NCBI RefSeq assembly: GCF_019649055.1
Contig: NW_026570239.1
Location: 806,001-870,000 of the forward strand
Direction: 5' to 3'
Origin: Paramacrobiotus metropolitanus
Taxonomy: Eukaryota > Tardigrada > Eutardigrada > Parachela > Macrobiotidae
Length of the DNA: 64,000 nt
In this document: positions 1-8,284 of the stretch, piece after piece
Position numbering within the stretch: the first letter of the stretch is position 1
Layout: every line of letters begins with the position of its first letter
The notes under the pieces: model-generated
What the model was told of the DNA's origin: nothing
The model's database searches: none
Seen by the model: only the letters and a program-made list of their open reading frames with translations
Translations under genes and position numbers: made by a program

Positions 1-2
1 GA

Positions 3-1160
3 TCTGGAAAAGCGATCATTAACGGTGGATCAAATGAACTGGAAGTGCGTAATCTTGTCAAACGTTATCGGGCACGTTTAACGCATTTGGGTTACTCTGC
101 TAACATCTTGGATAAGAAGACCGCAAATATTATGGCTACACATCAGCAAGAATTTCCGATAAATCTGTTTAAGTTTGCATCCGCAAACAAACTATGGTAT
201 GAACCGGAGCGAATTGATAATGTTCAATTGCGTTACGATGATCTTGGAACCACAGTGAAAGTTTTCAGTACCGGCAAATGTGTGATCATGGGCGCCAAGA
301 CCGAAAAAGCTGTGGAAGAATGCATTGCCCGTCTCAAGGCTACATTACCAGCGCATCCGCCTCCTCCTGGAGCTGAAATGCCTCCACCACCACCACGTAG
401 AAATCGGAAATCGTTGAACACGCATGAATGGGAGAAGTGGTTTGTTGATTTCGATAAGGAGATTTTAGAATCTGAACCGGTCGAAACAACTAAGGCAGTC
501 AATCATGCCAAAGCAAAGACAGGGAAACGTAAGAGACAAGCATCAGAACCAGATAGCTCGAGACCGGTTAAGCAGAAGACGGCACCTCCAAGCGCACAAA
601 GTACAACTCAACCAGACCGAACGGATTTAAAGCCAACCGAAACTGAGCCATCCCAACTAATAAAAGTGGAAGACAACAGTGATTTGGATAAATGGATTAC
701 AATTTTAGACGATGAAATTTCGTCTGCGAAAGACTGCTTAAACGAACCGGGTAAGACTGAGGTGAATACCACCACTGAAGATTACCTGGCGTGGGTGGAC
801 GAAATTGTTCTTAGCCCAATGTGTACTGCAAAAGATGAGGATTTATTTGATTGGTTTGAAAGAGTCCAGGACACTGTAGCCGATACCAAAGAAACGCCGC
901 AGACAGACGACCCTCTTGCCTGGGTAGACCAAATCGTTCTAAGCCCGCCCTGCGTTGGTGAAAGTGAAGACTTATTTGAATGGTTTGAAAAGGTCCAAGA
1001 CACTGCAGCTGCTACGAAGGAGGAGCTGCAAACAGACGATTCTCTTAGTTCTGTGGACCAAATCGTTCAGAGTCCGGCTTGCACAGACAACATGGAAATG
1101 GATTTGTTTGATTGGTTTGATAAAACTCCTACATTTTTAGAATTATACTGTCATTTTTAG
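3..1160 (+). CDS. TBP-like protein with acidic repeats, 5' end outside window
   Basis: The frame is open from position 3, so the true start lies upstream; the first in-window candidate is a GTG at 45. Seen: one half-repeat resembling the TATA-binding protein fold (SGKAIINGG then a basic helix ending THLGY), followed by a second (TANIMATHQQEFPINL, LWYEPE, VKVFSTGKCVIMGAKTEKA). The order SGK..GG, LGY, N-x3-T, FPI, YEPE, SGK..GAK matches the second half of repeat 1 and repeat 2 of TBP. A Pro-rich linker follows, then a basic stretch near residue 160. The C-terminus has three 43-residue acidic repeats starting about residues 246, 289 and 332, each with a xxWVDxIVxSPxC...EDLFDWFE pattern. By inference it is a promoter-binding activator of the element's own genes. 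Such acidic, aromatic-rich repeats resemble activation domains. A host TBP gene is unlikely, because the tail and position are wrong for it. Confidence 0.68.
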   Translation, partial: SGKAIINGGSNELEVRNLVKRYRARLTHLGYSANILDKKTANIMATHQQEFPINLFKFASANKLWYEPERIDNVQLRYDDLGTTVKVFSTGKCVIMGAKTEKAVEECIARLKATLPAHPPPPGAEMPPPPPRRNRKSLNTHEWEKWFVDFDKEILESEPVETTKAVNHAKAKTGKRKRQASEPDSSRPVKQKTAPPSAQSTTQPDRTDLKPTETEPSQLIKVEDNSDLDKWITILDDEISSAKDCLNEPGKTEVNTTTEDYLAWVDEIVLSPMCTAKDEDLFDWFERVQDTVADTKETPQTDDPLAWVDQIVLSPPCVGESEDLFEWFEKVQDTAAATKEELQTDDSLSSVDQIVQSPACTDNMEMDLFDWFDKTPTFLELYCHF

Positions 1161-1483
1161 ATCATTGGCGCCGTTGTTTTCGGAGATTTTCTTAACCGTT
1201 TTCAAGACATTAATTCTTCGTTCATTGTATAGCATTACCATGCAAACAGTTGTTAAAATTGTATTTTCTTTCTAGAAAATTTTGTACTTTCTTTGGGTTG
1301 GATTTATTAGATAAAAAACTCTAAAACTGTTCCAAAAAAAGAGGGCCATGCCCCAAAACTGTGGCGGGTTTAACTTGTCTTCGGCCAGGTTGAACTCGTT
1401 TCTGTTTTGGTCATTTGCTCATTTAGCGAGGAAAACGTAATGAATATTTTCGAATAGTCGATAAAATAAACGGAAGCGAAGAA
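1161..1483 (+). promoter_or_regulatory. Intergenic control region with conserved hairpin module
   Basis: This is the longest gap inside the element before the nine-gene block. Positions 1334-1357 read A-rich, then GAGGGCCATGCCCC, which can form a GGGC/GCCC hairpin. A related module (A-rich, GAGGGCGTTGCCCC) lies at 9381-9403 in the gap before the ORF at 9535. Similarity continues for about 30 bases downstream in both (GTGxCGG..TTAxCT..GTC). Each copy follows the end of one transcription unit and precedes the next, so it could be a terminator, a promoter element or both. AT-rich sequence at 1420-1480 is a candidate core promoter for the ATPase cluster. Confidence 0.45.
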
Positions 1484-2113
1484 ATGGAACGTATCCGCTT
1501 TGATTTCAGATTTAAAACACCGTGTTCAGTTTACGTAAGTGGTCCAACCATGTCAGGGAAATCCATTTTAATAGTAGAACTATTGAAAACTCCAGAAAAA
1601 TACTTCTACCCGTGCCCCAAGCGCATTGTCTACGCATACGGAACGTGGCAAAATGAGTTCAAGGAATTCCCTCCATCAATAGAATTAGTTTCTGATTTTA
1701 ATAAACTTTTTGATGATGGATTTTTTGATTATAATAAACCAACCTTGCTAATCTTAGACGATTTAATGGAAGAATTATCAAGCAGTGTAAAAGCGTCAAC
1801 TCTTTTTACTCGTGATGTTCACCACAAGAATATAACCGCAATATTTACGTCTCAAAATCTTTTCAAACAAGGCAAAGCAATGCGCGATATAACACTGAAC
1901 GCTCAGTACTTAATTTTATTTAAATCTGTGCGAGATCTACAACAAATTCGTGTTTTGGCAAGACAACTCGGAATGAAGCACTTAGAAGAAGCATACCGAA
2001 AGGCCATTAAGGAACCATTTGGCTATTTAGTTGTTAATTTACGCTCAGAAACACCGGACAATTTACGATTACAATCGCATATGTTTACACATAGACGCAT
2101 ATACACGCAATGA
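1484..2113 (+). CDS. Genome-packaging ATPase (FtsK/HerA, A32-like)
   Basis: This 209-residue ATPase is of the type that pumps DNA into capsids of Polintons, adintoviruses and large DNA viruses. Walker A is visible as GPTMSGKS at residues 20-27. Walker B is PTLLILDD at residues 86-93, followed by acidic residues. A further conserved strand FTSQNLF lies near residue 125. Length is typical for Polinton ATPases, which lack the long N-terminal extensions of cellular FtsK. ATG 1484 is the first start after the 323-base intergenic region. Its stop overlaps the next start in ATGA at 2110-2113, which begins the packed gene block. Identification is by motifs and neighbours. Confidence 0.9.
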   Translation: MERIRFDFRFKTPCSVYVSGPTMSGKSILIVELLKTPEKYFYPCPKRIVYAYGTWQNEFKEFPPSIELVSDFNKLFDDGFFDYNKPTLLILDDLMEELSSSVKASTLFTRDVHHKNITAIFTSQNLFKQGKAMRDITLNAQYLILFKSVRDLQQIRVLARQLGMKHLEEAYRKAIKEPFGYLVVNLRSETPDNLRLQSHMFTHRRIYTQ

Positions 2114-2430
2114 AGCCTGCTGATATTTTTGACGTAGTTAGGGCTTTGCAGGCTATGACACCTCTTCAACGCAGGAATTATTTTGCACAATCAACGACAA
2201 AACAGTTGCTTGCTATAGAAGAGGCGTGTTTGAATCTTTTGAAAAATCCTACCGGGTTAAGCAAAGCGCAACTGACACTAGCCAAAAAGTATGCAACAAG
2301 CATTAAGCGTCTGGCAAGCCGTGACATACCACGTAAAAGAAAGCAAAAGATTTTACAGCAAAAGGGCGGTTTTATAAGTGCATTGCTTCCAATCCTTGGA
2401 ACATTATTATCCACATTTATTTCAAAATGA
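2110..2430 (+). CDS. Small basic protein with hydrophobic C-terminus
   Basis: This is a 106-residue protein of unknown function. The first 70 residues are helical-looking and mixed charge. A basic patch with RKRKQK lies near residues 77-83. The last roughly 20 residues are a glycine-led hydrophobic segment starting QKGGFISALLP and ending TFISK. Similar small proteins with a GG-hydrophobic tail occur beside the ATPase in Polinton-like elements, and they recall membrane-active or core peptides of adenoviruses. That comparison is inference. It overlaps the ATPase gene by 4 bases (ATGA) and the next gene by 4 bases (ATGA at 2427-2430), so it sits inside a translationally packed block and is unlikely to be spurious. 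Confidence 0.6.
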   Translation: MKPADIFDVVRALQAMTPLQRRNYFAQSTTKQLLAIEEACLNLLKNPTGLSKAQLTLAKKYATSIKRLASRDIPRKRKQKILQQKGGFISALLPILGTLLSTFISK

Positions 2431-3578
2431 AAACTTATGTGCTTGTGCCAGAAGCTGAATACAACAATGTGATAAAACCATGTCCAACTCCGTGGACAAA
2501 GTCGTATCAAATACGTAGCGAAGTTGAACGCCATTTACAAAATGATAACCGTATGGCGCATGCTAAAATCCCTACGGAATCGATTACATCACCACCAGCA
2601 CCACCACAACGGGGTATACCAGTATCGGACAACCCACTTCAGTCGCGGCCAACACAAGACCACGGAGTACAAGTAGATACCCAGCCAATAACTGAATACA
2701 GAGACAGACCAAAACCCGAATCATTTGATCACCAGGCTCAGGTCGACGCTCCACCAATAGTAATACAATCCGATCCTATTACTCAGTACGTCACAAAAGA
2801 CGTACCTGTCCCAGTACCGATAACAAGTTACATTCCAGTTCCGGGAAAAACTCTTGTGAAACACGTGTACAAATCGAAAGAGAAGAAAGGTGTGGTTAAA
2901 CCGGTGCGTGTGAGACCAAGACCACCGCGCAATTTTCGAACTGGCAACGCTGTTCCAGCGGTAGAGAATATGACGCATCAACTCAATCAAATCACATATC
3001 AAAATCCGTTGCCAGAACTGCCTTACTGGGAGAAACGCAGCCCATCTCCAACATTAGAGCTGGCTCACAATGCGCCACTTCCGCAAGTAGAATGGCCAGA
3101 CAGCGATGACGAGCATTCCGTCCACACTCTAGCAGCCGTACCGCAAAATTTATCACTGCAGCCTGCAGTAGCAGCACAAGCGCTAACATACCACCAGCCG
3201 CAGTTAATCAATAGCAATACTGCGCCAGCGCTTGTTTATGCACAGTCGCATGTACCTCAGGCACTGACATATGAACAGCCTAGATTAACCGCACCAATTC
3301 CCAAAAACGCTTTGACATACGAACTACCTAGTGTTACAGCGCCACCTTTAAGAAAAGCTTTAACATACGAACAGCGCAGTTTGCCCGCACCGACGGCTAT
3401 GAAAGCTTTAACATATAGGACACCATCAATTGCGCATAGAAAAACAGCTGTACCAGCAATATTACATAAACCTGAAGAGATTGTTAAACGATCCAAACGG
3501 TCAGAGAAGAATCAGCCACCATTAAAAAAGTTGAAAACAAATAACCAAAGCGGCGCTGGCTGGATATCTTATGCATAA
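2427..3578 (+). CDS. Proline-rich repeat protein of the element
   Basis: This 383-residue protein is rich in Pro, Gln and Val and has no enzymatic motif that I recognise. Residues about 120-160 contain a VPVPITSYIPVPGKT stretch followed by a basic segment (KEKKGVVKPVRVRPRPPR). From about residue 245 to 335 there are degenerate repeats of about 17 residues built on ALTY(E/H)Q followed by L-T-A-P. The C-terminus is Lys-rich and ends GAGWISYA. The composition suggests an extended scaffold or virion protein. It starts in an ATGA overlap with the preceding gene, and its stop shares one base with the integrase start (TAATG at 3576-3580). Confidence 0.6.
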   Translation: MKTYVLVPEAEYNNVIKPCPTPWTKSYQIRSEVERHLQNDNRMAHAKIPTESITSPPAPPQRGIPVSDNPLQSRPTQDHGVQVDTQPITEYRDRPKPESFDHQAQVDAPPIVIQSDPITQYVTKDVPVPVPITSYIPVPGKTLVKHVYKSKEKKGVVKPVRVRPRPPRNFRTGNAVPAVENMTHQLNQITYQNPLPELPYWEKRSPSPTLELAHNAPLPQVEWPDSDDEHSVHTLAAVPQNLSLQPAVAAQALTYHQPQLINSNTAPALVYAQSHVPQALTYEQPRLTAPIPKNALTYELPSVTAPPLRKALTYEQRSLPAPTAMKALTYRTPSIAHRKTAVPAILHKPEEIVKRSKRSEKNQPPLKKLKTNNQSGAGWISYA

Positions 3579-4642
3579 TGGTTTCTCTGGATGAACTGTA
3601 TCTGGATCCATCCAGTCCAGGCAGTTTGGGTGGAGTCGGAAGACTGTACAATGAAGCCAGTAAATATGGATTTACAAGGGCGCAGGTGAAAAGGTATCTA
3701 CTGTCAAAGGATACGTATACGGAACACCGACCGTATCGCTCAAAATTTAAAAGAAGAAAGATTATATGTGTTGATGTGAATGCTCAACATCAGATCGACC
3801 TTGCAGATATGCAGAAATTTCATAAAGAGAACGATGGGGTACGGTACTTGTTGACATGCATCGATTGCTTTTCACGGTATGCTTGGGCAATACCGGTTGC
3901 GTCCAAAAAACCTAAAGACATAGTTGCTGCACTTATTGATGTATACAAGGAGAAAGGACCGCCTAATCGCTGCCAGAGCGATAACGGAAAAGAATTTATT
4001 GGAAAGGAAGTGCAGACATTTTTTAAGGAAAACGGTGTTATTTTCTTTACTACAAAAAATGATGATATAAAGTGTGCTATGGTCGAGCGTCTAAATCGAA
4101 CTATCAAAGAGCGTTTGCATGTATACATGACCGAGAATCAAACCTATAGGTATATTGATGTGCTTCCTAATGTAATTGAGTCGTACAATAACTCTGTACA
4201 CTCAACAACAGGCTTTGCACCTAGTGAAGTTGGACTAGACGAAGCACGTATTATTCGACAGAAAATGATTGACGAGCAACAACTTGAACGGCAGACCAAG
4301 CCAGTATTTACACAAGGAGACTATGTACGACTTGCAAAGAAAAAACTCACGTTTGAAAAAGGATATGAAACAAATTTTACAGAGGAAATATTTAAAGTGA
4401 TTAATGTTTTCTCTAAGGGAAAGATATACTTATATGAAGTCGCTGATTTGAATGGAGAGCCGGTAGATGGTTTATTTTATGCAAGTGAATTATCGAAATT
4501 TATTATGACGGAGCGCCCGATGCATAAAATATCACGGATATTGAAGACAAGAAAGCATAAAGGACGAGAGCAGTACCTTGTCCGATGGTACGGCTACGGG
4601 CCAGCTTATGATTCTTGGGAAGATAAAGATAATCTAAAATGA
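3578..4642 (+). CDS. Retroviral-type integrase with C-terminal chromodomain
   Basis: This 354-residue rve-family integrase would insert the element into host chromosomes. The DDE core is visible: D74 or D77 in HQIDLADM, D135 in RCQSDNGKEF, and E170 in MVERLNRTIKERL. D135 and E170 are separated by 34 residues, as in retroviral and Polinton integrases. The last roughly 42 residues form a chromodomain (ISRILKTRKHKGREQYLVRW, then YGPAYDSWED), which in chromoviral integrases and some Polintons can bind histone marks and steer insertion. The stop overlaps the next start in ATGA (4639-4642). Confidence 0.93.
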   Translation: MVSLDELYLDPSSPGSLGGVGRLYNEASKYGFTRAQVKRYLLSKDTYTEHRPYRSKFKRRKIICVDVNAQHQIDLADMQKFHKENDGVRYLLTCIDCFSRYAWAIPVASKKPKDIVAALIDVYKEKGPPNRCQSDNGKEFIGKEVQTFFKENGVIFFTTKNDDIKCAMVERLNRTIKERLHVYMTENQTYRYIDVLPNVIESYNNSVHSTTGFAPSEVGLDEARIIRQKMIDEQQLERQTKPVFTQGDYVRLAKKKLTFEKGYETNFTEEIFKVINVFSKGKIYLYEVADLNGEPVDGLFYASELSKFIMTERPMHKISRILKTRKHKGREQYLVRWYGYGPAYDSWEDKDNLK

Positions 4643-5478
4643 GTTTTTATATGTCACTGCCGAGTTCGGCATCACATCAGTTGTTTCCTGACAATAGAGC
4701 AGGTAATTTTATTACACAATTAGCTCGTCCAATTGATTTAGATGGATCTTGGGAAGTCGGTTTGTCAGAAATTATTCTTCCACCAATGGAAATGCGCTTC
4801 CACACCCAGCTTAAAGTTGCGATTGGCAAACCTTGGATGCCTACGACTGAAGTCCGCGTGCTTCCTAGCCGAATATCTTACAGAGACGAATACGATCTTA
4901 TACGTAGCGTTAACGAGCTCTTAGTAGTAAACCCACGAGTATCCCGTGCAGTAGACTTCCCGTTTAGCACCCTTGATCTTATTAAAGAGGTTCTTCCAAA
5001 GTCAGAGAAAGAAAGCGAGGAAGCATTAAAACGGTTTCAAAAGCTACCGTTTGGTATAATACGCATCAATGGTGAATCTGCGCAACTTGTTGTACGTCGC
5101 GATACACAACTTACCTTTGAAGGACCGGAATATACGCGAACACTTGGTCTGTACAACTTATACCCCTATTCCGGTATAGAAGAGGAACCGTTTGCGCTAC
5201 GCCACTCTCAACACTGCCGACTACTTCACATCTACTGTGACTTAGCCGAATATGGTCTGTTAGGGGACGCAATGGTGCCCGTTTTACGCACATTATGCTC
5301 GTCGGCCAGTTCGTTTGATAGTACAATAATGCGCTTTGAAAATCCTCATTACGTCCCTGTTCTAAAACAAACATTTAGCACAGTAGCGATCGAAGTGTTG
5401 GATGATCGAGGGGATGAAATCAGATTTCATGCAGGCACGGCAGTTATTAAGTTACATTTCAGACCGAAAAAACATTAA
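4639..5478 (+). CDS. Probable minor capsid (penton-like) protein
   Basis: This 279-residue protein begins SFYMSLPSSASHQLFPDN, then GNFITQLARPIDLDGSWEVG. An N-terminal pattern of SLPS, a Phe-Pro-Asn-type turn, a strand, then PIxLxGxWEVGLxE is widespread in Polintons and adintoviruses for the protein next to the major capsid gene, usually interpreted as a vertex or minor capsid component. The predicted content is mainly beta strand. Position between integrase and pVI-like gene fits. I cannot show a single jelly-roll fold from sequence alone; a structure prediction would decide it. It overlaps the integrase stop by 4 bases, and a 3-base gap precedes the next ORF. Confidence 0.65.
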   Translation: MSFYMSLPSSASHQLFPDNRAGNFITQLARPIDLDGSWEVGLSEIILPPMEMRFHTQLKVAIGKPWMPTTEVRVLPSRISYRDEYDLIRSVNELLVVNPRVSRAVDFPFSTLDLIKEVLPKSEKESEEALKRFQKLPFGIIRINGESAQLVVRRDTQLTFEGPEYTRTLGLYNLYPYSGIEEEPFALRHSQHCRLLHIYCDLAEYGLLGDAMVPVLRTLCSSASSFDSTIMRFENPHYVPVLKQTFSTVAIEVLDDRGDEIRFHAGTAVIKLHFRPKKH

Positions 5479-5481
5479 AGA

Positions 5482-5922
5482 ATGGTGTTAAAAGAACATT
5501 CCTTCAGCGAGACGCGGTATACAGAGCTATTTGCCAAGCAACATGGCTTTGGAATGCCAAGGTACAGAGGAGCGCCGATTAGTGGAGGAAGCTTCTGGGG
5601 ACGCGTCATAGGATTTGCAAAAGGTCTATTTAGCAAGGCAGCACCGTATATCTCCAACCTTGTAACAAAAGCTCACCCACATATGAAAACAGTGGCTTCT
5701 AAAGCAGTAGAATCTGTCATTGACCAAGCAGTAGAGAAAGTCAACAAAAAACTGAGGCAATCTCAAGACAGTGAGATGGGCATTAAGGGCGGGAGAAAAC
5801 GTCGACGCAGGCGGACAAAGCGTCGTAATTTACATCGAGTGTCGAAACGCTCTGTAAAACGCAAAAGCAGAAAACGAACAAAACGTCAAAAAGCCATTGA
5901 CGCCATCGCCAATAGGTTTTAA
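5482..5922 (+). CDS. pVI/pX-like basic capsid precursor with protease sites
   Basis: This is a 146-residue basic protein. The N-terminus (RYTELFAKQHGFGMPRYRG) leads into ISGG-S at residues 33-37, then an amphipathic stretch FWGRVIGFAKGLFSKAAPYI. A coiled, alternating-charge helix covers about residues 68-95. IKGG-R lies at residues 101-105, followed by an Arg/Lys-rich tail of about 40 residues. Both sites match the adenovirus-protease consensus (M/I/L)-X-G-G-X. The layout (N-terminal propeptide, amphipathic membrane-lytic helix, DNA-binding tail) resembles adenoviral core and membrane-lytic precursors. The adenain-like protease is encoded two genes downstream. Function is inferred from these features. 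Confidence 0.72.
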   Translation: MVLKEHSFSETRYTELFAKQHGFGMPRYRGAPISGGSFWGRVIGFAKGLFSKAAPYISNLVTKAHPHMKTVASKAVESVIDQAVEKVNKKLRQSQDSEMGIKGGRKRRRRRTKRRNLHRVSKRSVKRKSRKRTKRQKAIDAIANRF

Positions 5923-5924
5923 GA

Positions 5925-7277
5925 ATGGCGATGATTGAAGCGGGATCGGAGCCATCAATGCTCTTGGAAAGTCATTTATTTTACCTACCAGCAACTCTAA
6001 CAGAACGATGGAACACAAAAGATTATGATATTGGACCAGCGCAGGCTACTTTCGATGAAGCGAACGATATTGTGTTTACTATTGCACCGTCACTAAGCGA
6101 GCTCGTTAGCCTTGCAGACATACGGTTTACCTGTGATCTCCATGTTACTAATAAGGATGGAACCGAAATCAAGGATGCTGATTGTTTGGCGCCGATCAAC
6201 AATACCTTGCACAGCTTATTTCATTCGGTAACGATTACAATTGGTGGCAGAAATATAACCGATACCAGCACAATGTACCATTACCGAGCGTACTTGGAAA
6301 CTTTACTGGGATTCACAACCCAGGCGCAAAAATCACAACTTACATTGTCAGGTTTTACATTGGACAATAACTTTGACAAAACCCAAATACATTACACACC
6401 GACCGAAGAACCAAAGCACAACCGTTTCCATAGCGACGGTGCTAACATTCGAAGAAACTGGATCCAAAAGTTCAAACCTTTACAGCTTTCAGGAAAGCTG
6501 CATTGTGACCTTTTCCAGCAAGATAAGCCGTTAATTCCGGGGATAGAATTAAGCATAAAGCTTGTGCGGAATAGAAACGCATTGGCATTTATAGCAGACG
6601 GCGAAAATAATGGACCCAAAACAGTTGCAATTAGAAATCCCCGAATAAAAATACGTAAATACGAACCTTCGCCCGACTTTTTGACTGCGATGAGTAAGCA
6701 ATTACTCAGTACGACAGCAAAATATCACATTGAGCGTGTTGTAATGCGTGAACACACGTTAATGTTAGGCCAGCAGCAAGCGGTCTGGTCTAATATTGTG
6801 ATTGGTCAGCTTCCAAAAGTAATGATATTTGGAATGGTGCCCAGTCGTTCGTTTGCCGGAGAAGTAATCTCATCACCGTTCAATTTCATTCATTGCAACT
6901 TAACTAGTTTAGTAGCAGAAATTGACGGTCAACTGTTTCCCACGCAAGGGTACAATTTAAACTATGAGAAGGGAAGCTCAATGCAGGGATACGAGGGTTT
7001 GTTGGATACCTTAGAACGTCTTAATGAAGGAGCAGGTGAGCTGCCATTTGATCGAGAAAACTACAACAAGGGAGGTTTTTGTCTATACGGATTTGATTTT
7101 ACACGTGGACATACAGGGCGAGGAGCATTGTCATTGTCTCGGCATGGAAATTTAAATATACACTTGAAATTTGCAAAAGGACTTGAAGAAAACGTGGTTT
7201 GCATTGCAATGCTTATATACGACAACGTCATTGAAATAAACAATAACCGTCAAGTAATTTTCGATTTTGCACCATGA
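5925..7277 (+). CDS. Major capsid protein (double jelly-roll)
   Basis: This 450-residue protein matches the Polinton/adintovirus hexon-like family often annotated in animal genomes as F54H12.2-like. Recognisable elements are an N-terminal SHLFYLPATLTERWN segment, DIRFTCDLHVTNKDG, the INNTLHSLFHSVTITIGGR block, then YHYRAYLETLLGF. Later come LIPGIELSIKLVRN and, near the end, YGFDFTRG and LSLSRHGNLNIHLKF. Length is typical. It would form pseudo-hexameric trimers of the shell. It starts 2 bases after the pVI-like stop, and its own stop overlaps the protease start (ATGA, 7274-7277). The frame is intact. Confidence 0.92.
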   Translation: MAMIEAGSEPSMLLESHLFYLPATLTERWNTKDYDIGPAQATFDEANDIVFTIAPSLSELVSLADIRFTCDLHVTNKDGTEIKDADCLAPINNTLHSLFHSVTITIGGRNITDTSTMYHYRAYLETLLGFTTQAQKSQLTLSGFTLDNNFDKTQIHYTPTEEPKHNRFHSDGANIRRNWIQKFKPLQLSGKLHCDLFQQDKPLIPGIELSIKLVRNRNALAFIADGENNGPKTVAIRNPRIKIRKYEPSPDFLTAMSKQLLSTTAKYHIERVVMREHTLMLGQQQAVWSNIVIGQLPKVMIFGMVPSRSFAGEVISSPFNFIHCNLTSLVAEIDGQLFPTQGYNLNYEKGSSMQGYEGLLDTLERLNEGAGELPFDRENYNKGGFCLYGFDFTRGHTGRGALSLSRHGNLNIHLKFAKGLEENVVCIAMLIYDNVIEINNNRQVIFDFAP

Positions 7278-7771
7278 ACAACTTTCAAATTGAGAACGCA
7301 CTGCGTCAGGATCCTAAAATTCGCGAAGTTTTTGTTGGCGTATTTTCAGCAGACAAAATCCCTGAAAAGGAATTTCCCGGTGCATATGTTGTAAATACTG
7401 AGCCTGAAGGAAAGCCGGGGCAACACTGGGTAGCTTTTTATTGTATATCACCAGGACTGGTTGAGGCTTTCGACTCGTACGGACAAAACCCAGCCATATA
7501 TTCAACGCATATAAAACAGTGGATGGGAGACGATTTTGTTACAATGTCTAATACAGAACGACAGAACGAAGATAGTACTGTATGTGGACAGTATTGTATG
7601 TTCTTTGTTACATTACGAAGCTATGGATTTTCGTACGTCGACGTCATGTCAGCCTTAACCAAACATAAAGGAATGAACGACAAATTTGTTTGCAAATTCG
7701 TTAACAAGTTTTTTAGTTTGGGAACTAGAGTGAGAGATCGAAATTTTATAAATGGACTTATCAAGCATTAA
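7274..7771 (+). CDS. Adenain-like cysteine protease (maturation protease)
   Basis: This 165-residue protease belongs to the C5/C48 (adenain/Ulp1) group. The catalytic order His-Asp-Gln-Cys is visible: H51 in GQHWVAFY, D67 in EAFDSYG, Q97 in RQNEDS, and C104 in TVCGQYCMFF. Q97 and C104 are spaced by seven positions, as in adenain. Length is close to the 200-residue norm. It probably cleaves the pVI-like precursor, which has two consensus sites. The gene overlaps the capsid gene by 4 bases and the next small ORF by 20 bases. Confidence 0.9.
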   Translation: MNNFQIENALRQDPKIREVFVGVFSADKIPEKEFPGAYVVNTEPEGKPGQHWVAFYCISPGLVEAFDSYGQNPAIYSTHIKQWMGDDFVTMSNTERQNEDSTVCGQYCMFFVTLRSYGFSYVDVMSALTKHKGMNDKFVCKFVNKFFSLGTRVRDRNFINGLIKH

Positions 7772-7967
7772 TAAAAAGCAGGTCATAAGCACCATTTTTT
7801 GGGTGATTATGTTTGGCTTGCTGTTAAGTTTTTATACGTTGCAAATATATTCAACGTGGGCGGGGGCCAGAAATATTACTGAAATTGACATTAAGGCTTC
7901 CAAGGATGTTACCCAAGCTTTTCTAAACACGATGATGCTGACTGATAACTCGACGCACAATGGATAA
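7752..7967 (+). CDS. Small single-pass membrane protein
   Basis: This 71-residue protein has one strong membrane segment at about residues 11-32 (VISTIFWVIMFGLLLSFYTL), a short N-terminal cytosolic-like start with Lys, and a polar C-terminus with Asn-linked-glycosylation-like NIT and NST sites. I recognise no family. It overlaps the protease gene by 20 bases and the following membrane-protein gene by 8 bases. That packing supports it as a real gene of the element. It may act in membrane interaction or egress, but this is speculation. Confidence 0.55.
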   Translation: MDLSSINKKQVISTIFWVIMFGLLLSFYTLQIYSTWAGARNITEIDIKASKDVTQAFLNTMMLTDNSTHNG

Positions 7968-8181
7968 ACGCGACCTGATATTTTATAGCATAGTCTCCAT
8001 ACTTTGCCTAGCGCTGTGGAGCTTTGAAATTTACGTTCAAATGAACTTAATATTACAAAACTCTGGTCAGCCTGTCTTAATTCCCGATGTCATGTTTAAT
8101 AAAATGTTTCAAAACATGTCTTCACTATTACGGGGGCGGCAGCTGTACCGAATCACCGGGTACGGACCAATCCAGATGTAG
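7960..8181 (+). CDS. Second small single-pass membrane protein
   Basis: This 73-residue protein has one membrane segment near residues 6-25 (LIFYSIVSILCLALWSFEIY) followed by a polar tail with QNMSSLLRGRQLYRI. Its size and topology match the preceding ORF, and the two could be diverged duplicates, although I see little residue identity. It overlaps that ORF by 8 bases and is the last gene of the overlapping block. No function can be assigned from the sequence. Confidence 0.5.
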   Translation: MDKRDLIFYSIVSILCLALWSFEIYVQMNLILQNSGQPVLIPDVMFNKMFQNMSSLLRGRQLYRITGYGPIQM

Positions 8182-8284
8182 CAAAAGGTATGTGACAGAA
8201 GTCTACGAGAAACTGTATGCTTAAGTACACTTAGGTATCCACAATGACACCCTTAATACTACTTGTAGGCTTCAATGACAGTGC
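8182..8284 (+). promoter_or_regulatory. Upstream block shared by the duplicated ORFs
   Basis: Positions about 8190-8235 read GTGACAGAAGTC, CGAGAAA, TATGCTTAA, ACACTTAGGTA. A close match with the same order occurs at about 8811-8870, upstream of the ORF at 8895, and a weaker copy of the first part at about 8766-8805. Conservation of the leader along with the ORF suggests duplicated promoters or leaders. Confidence 0.45.
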
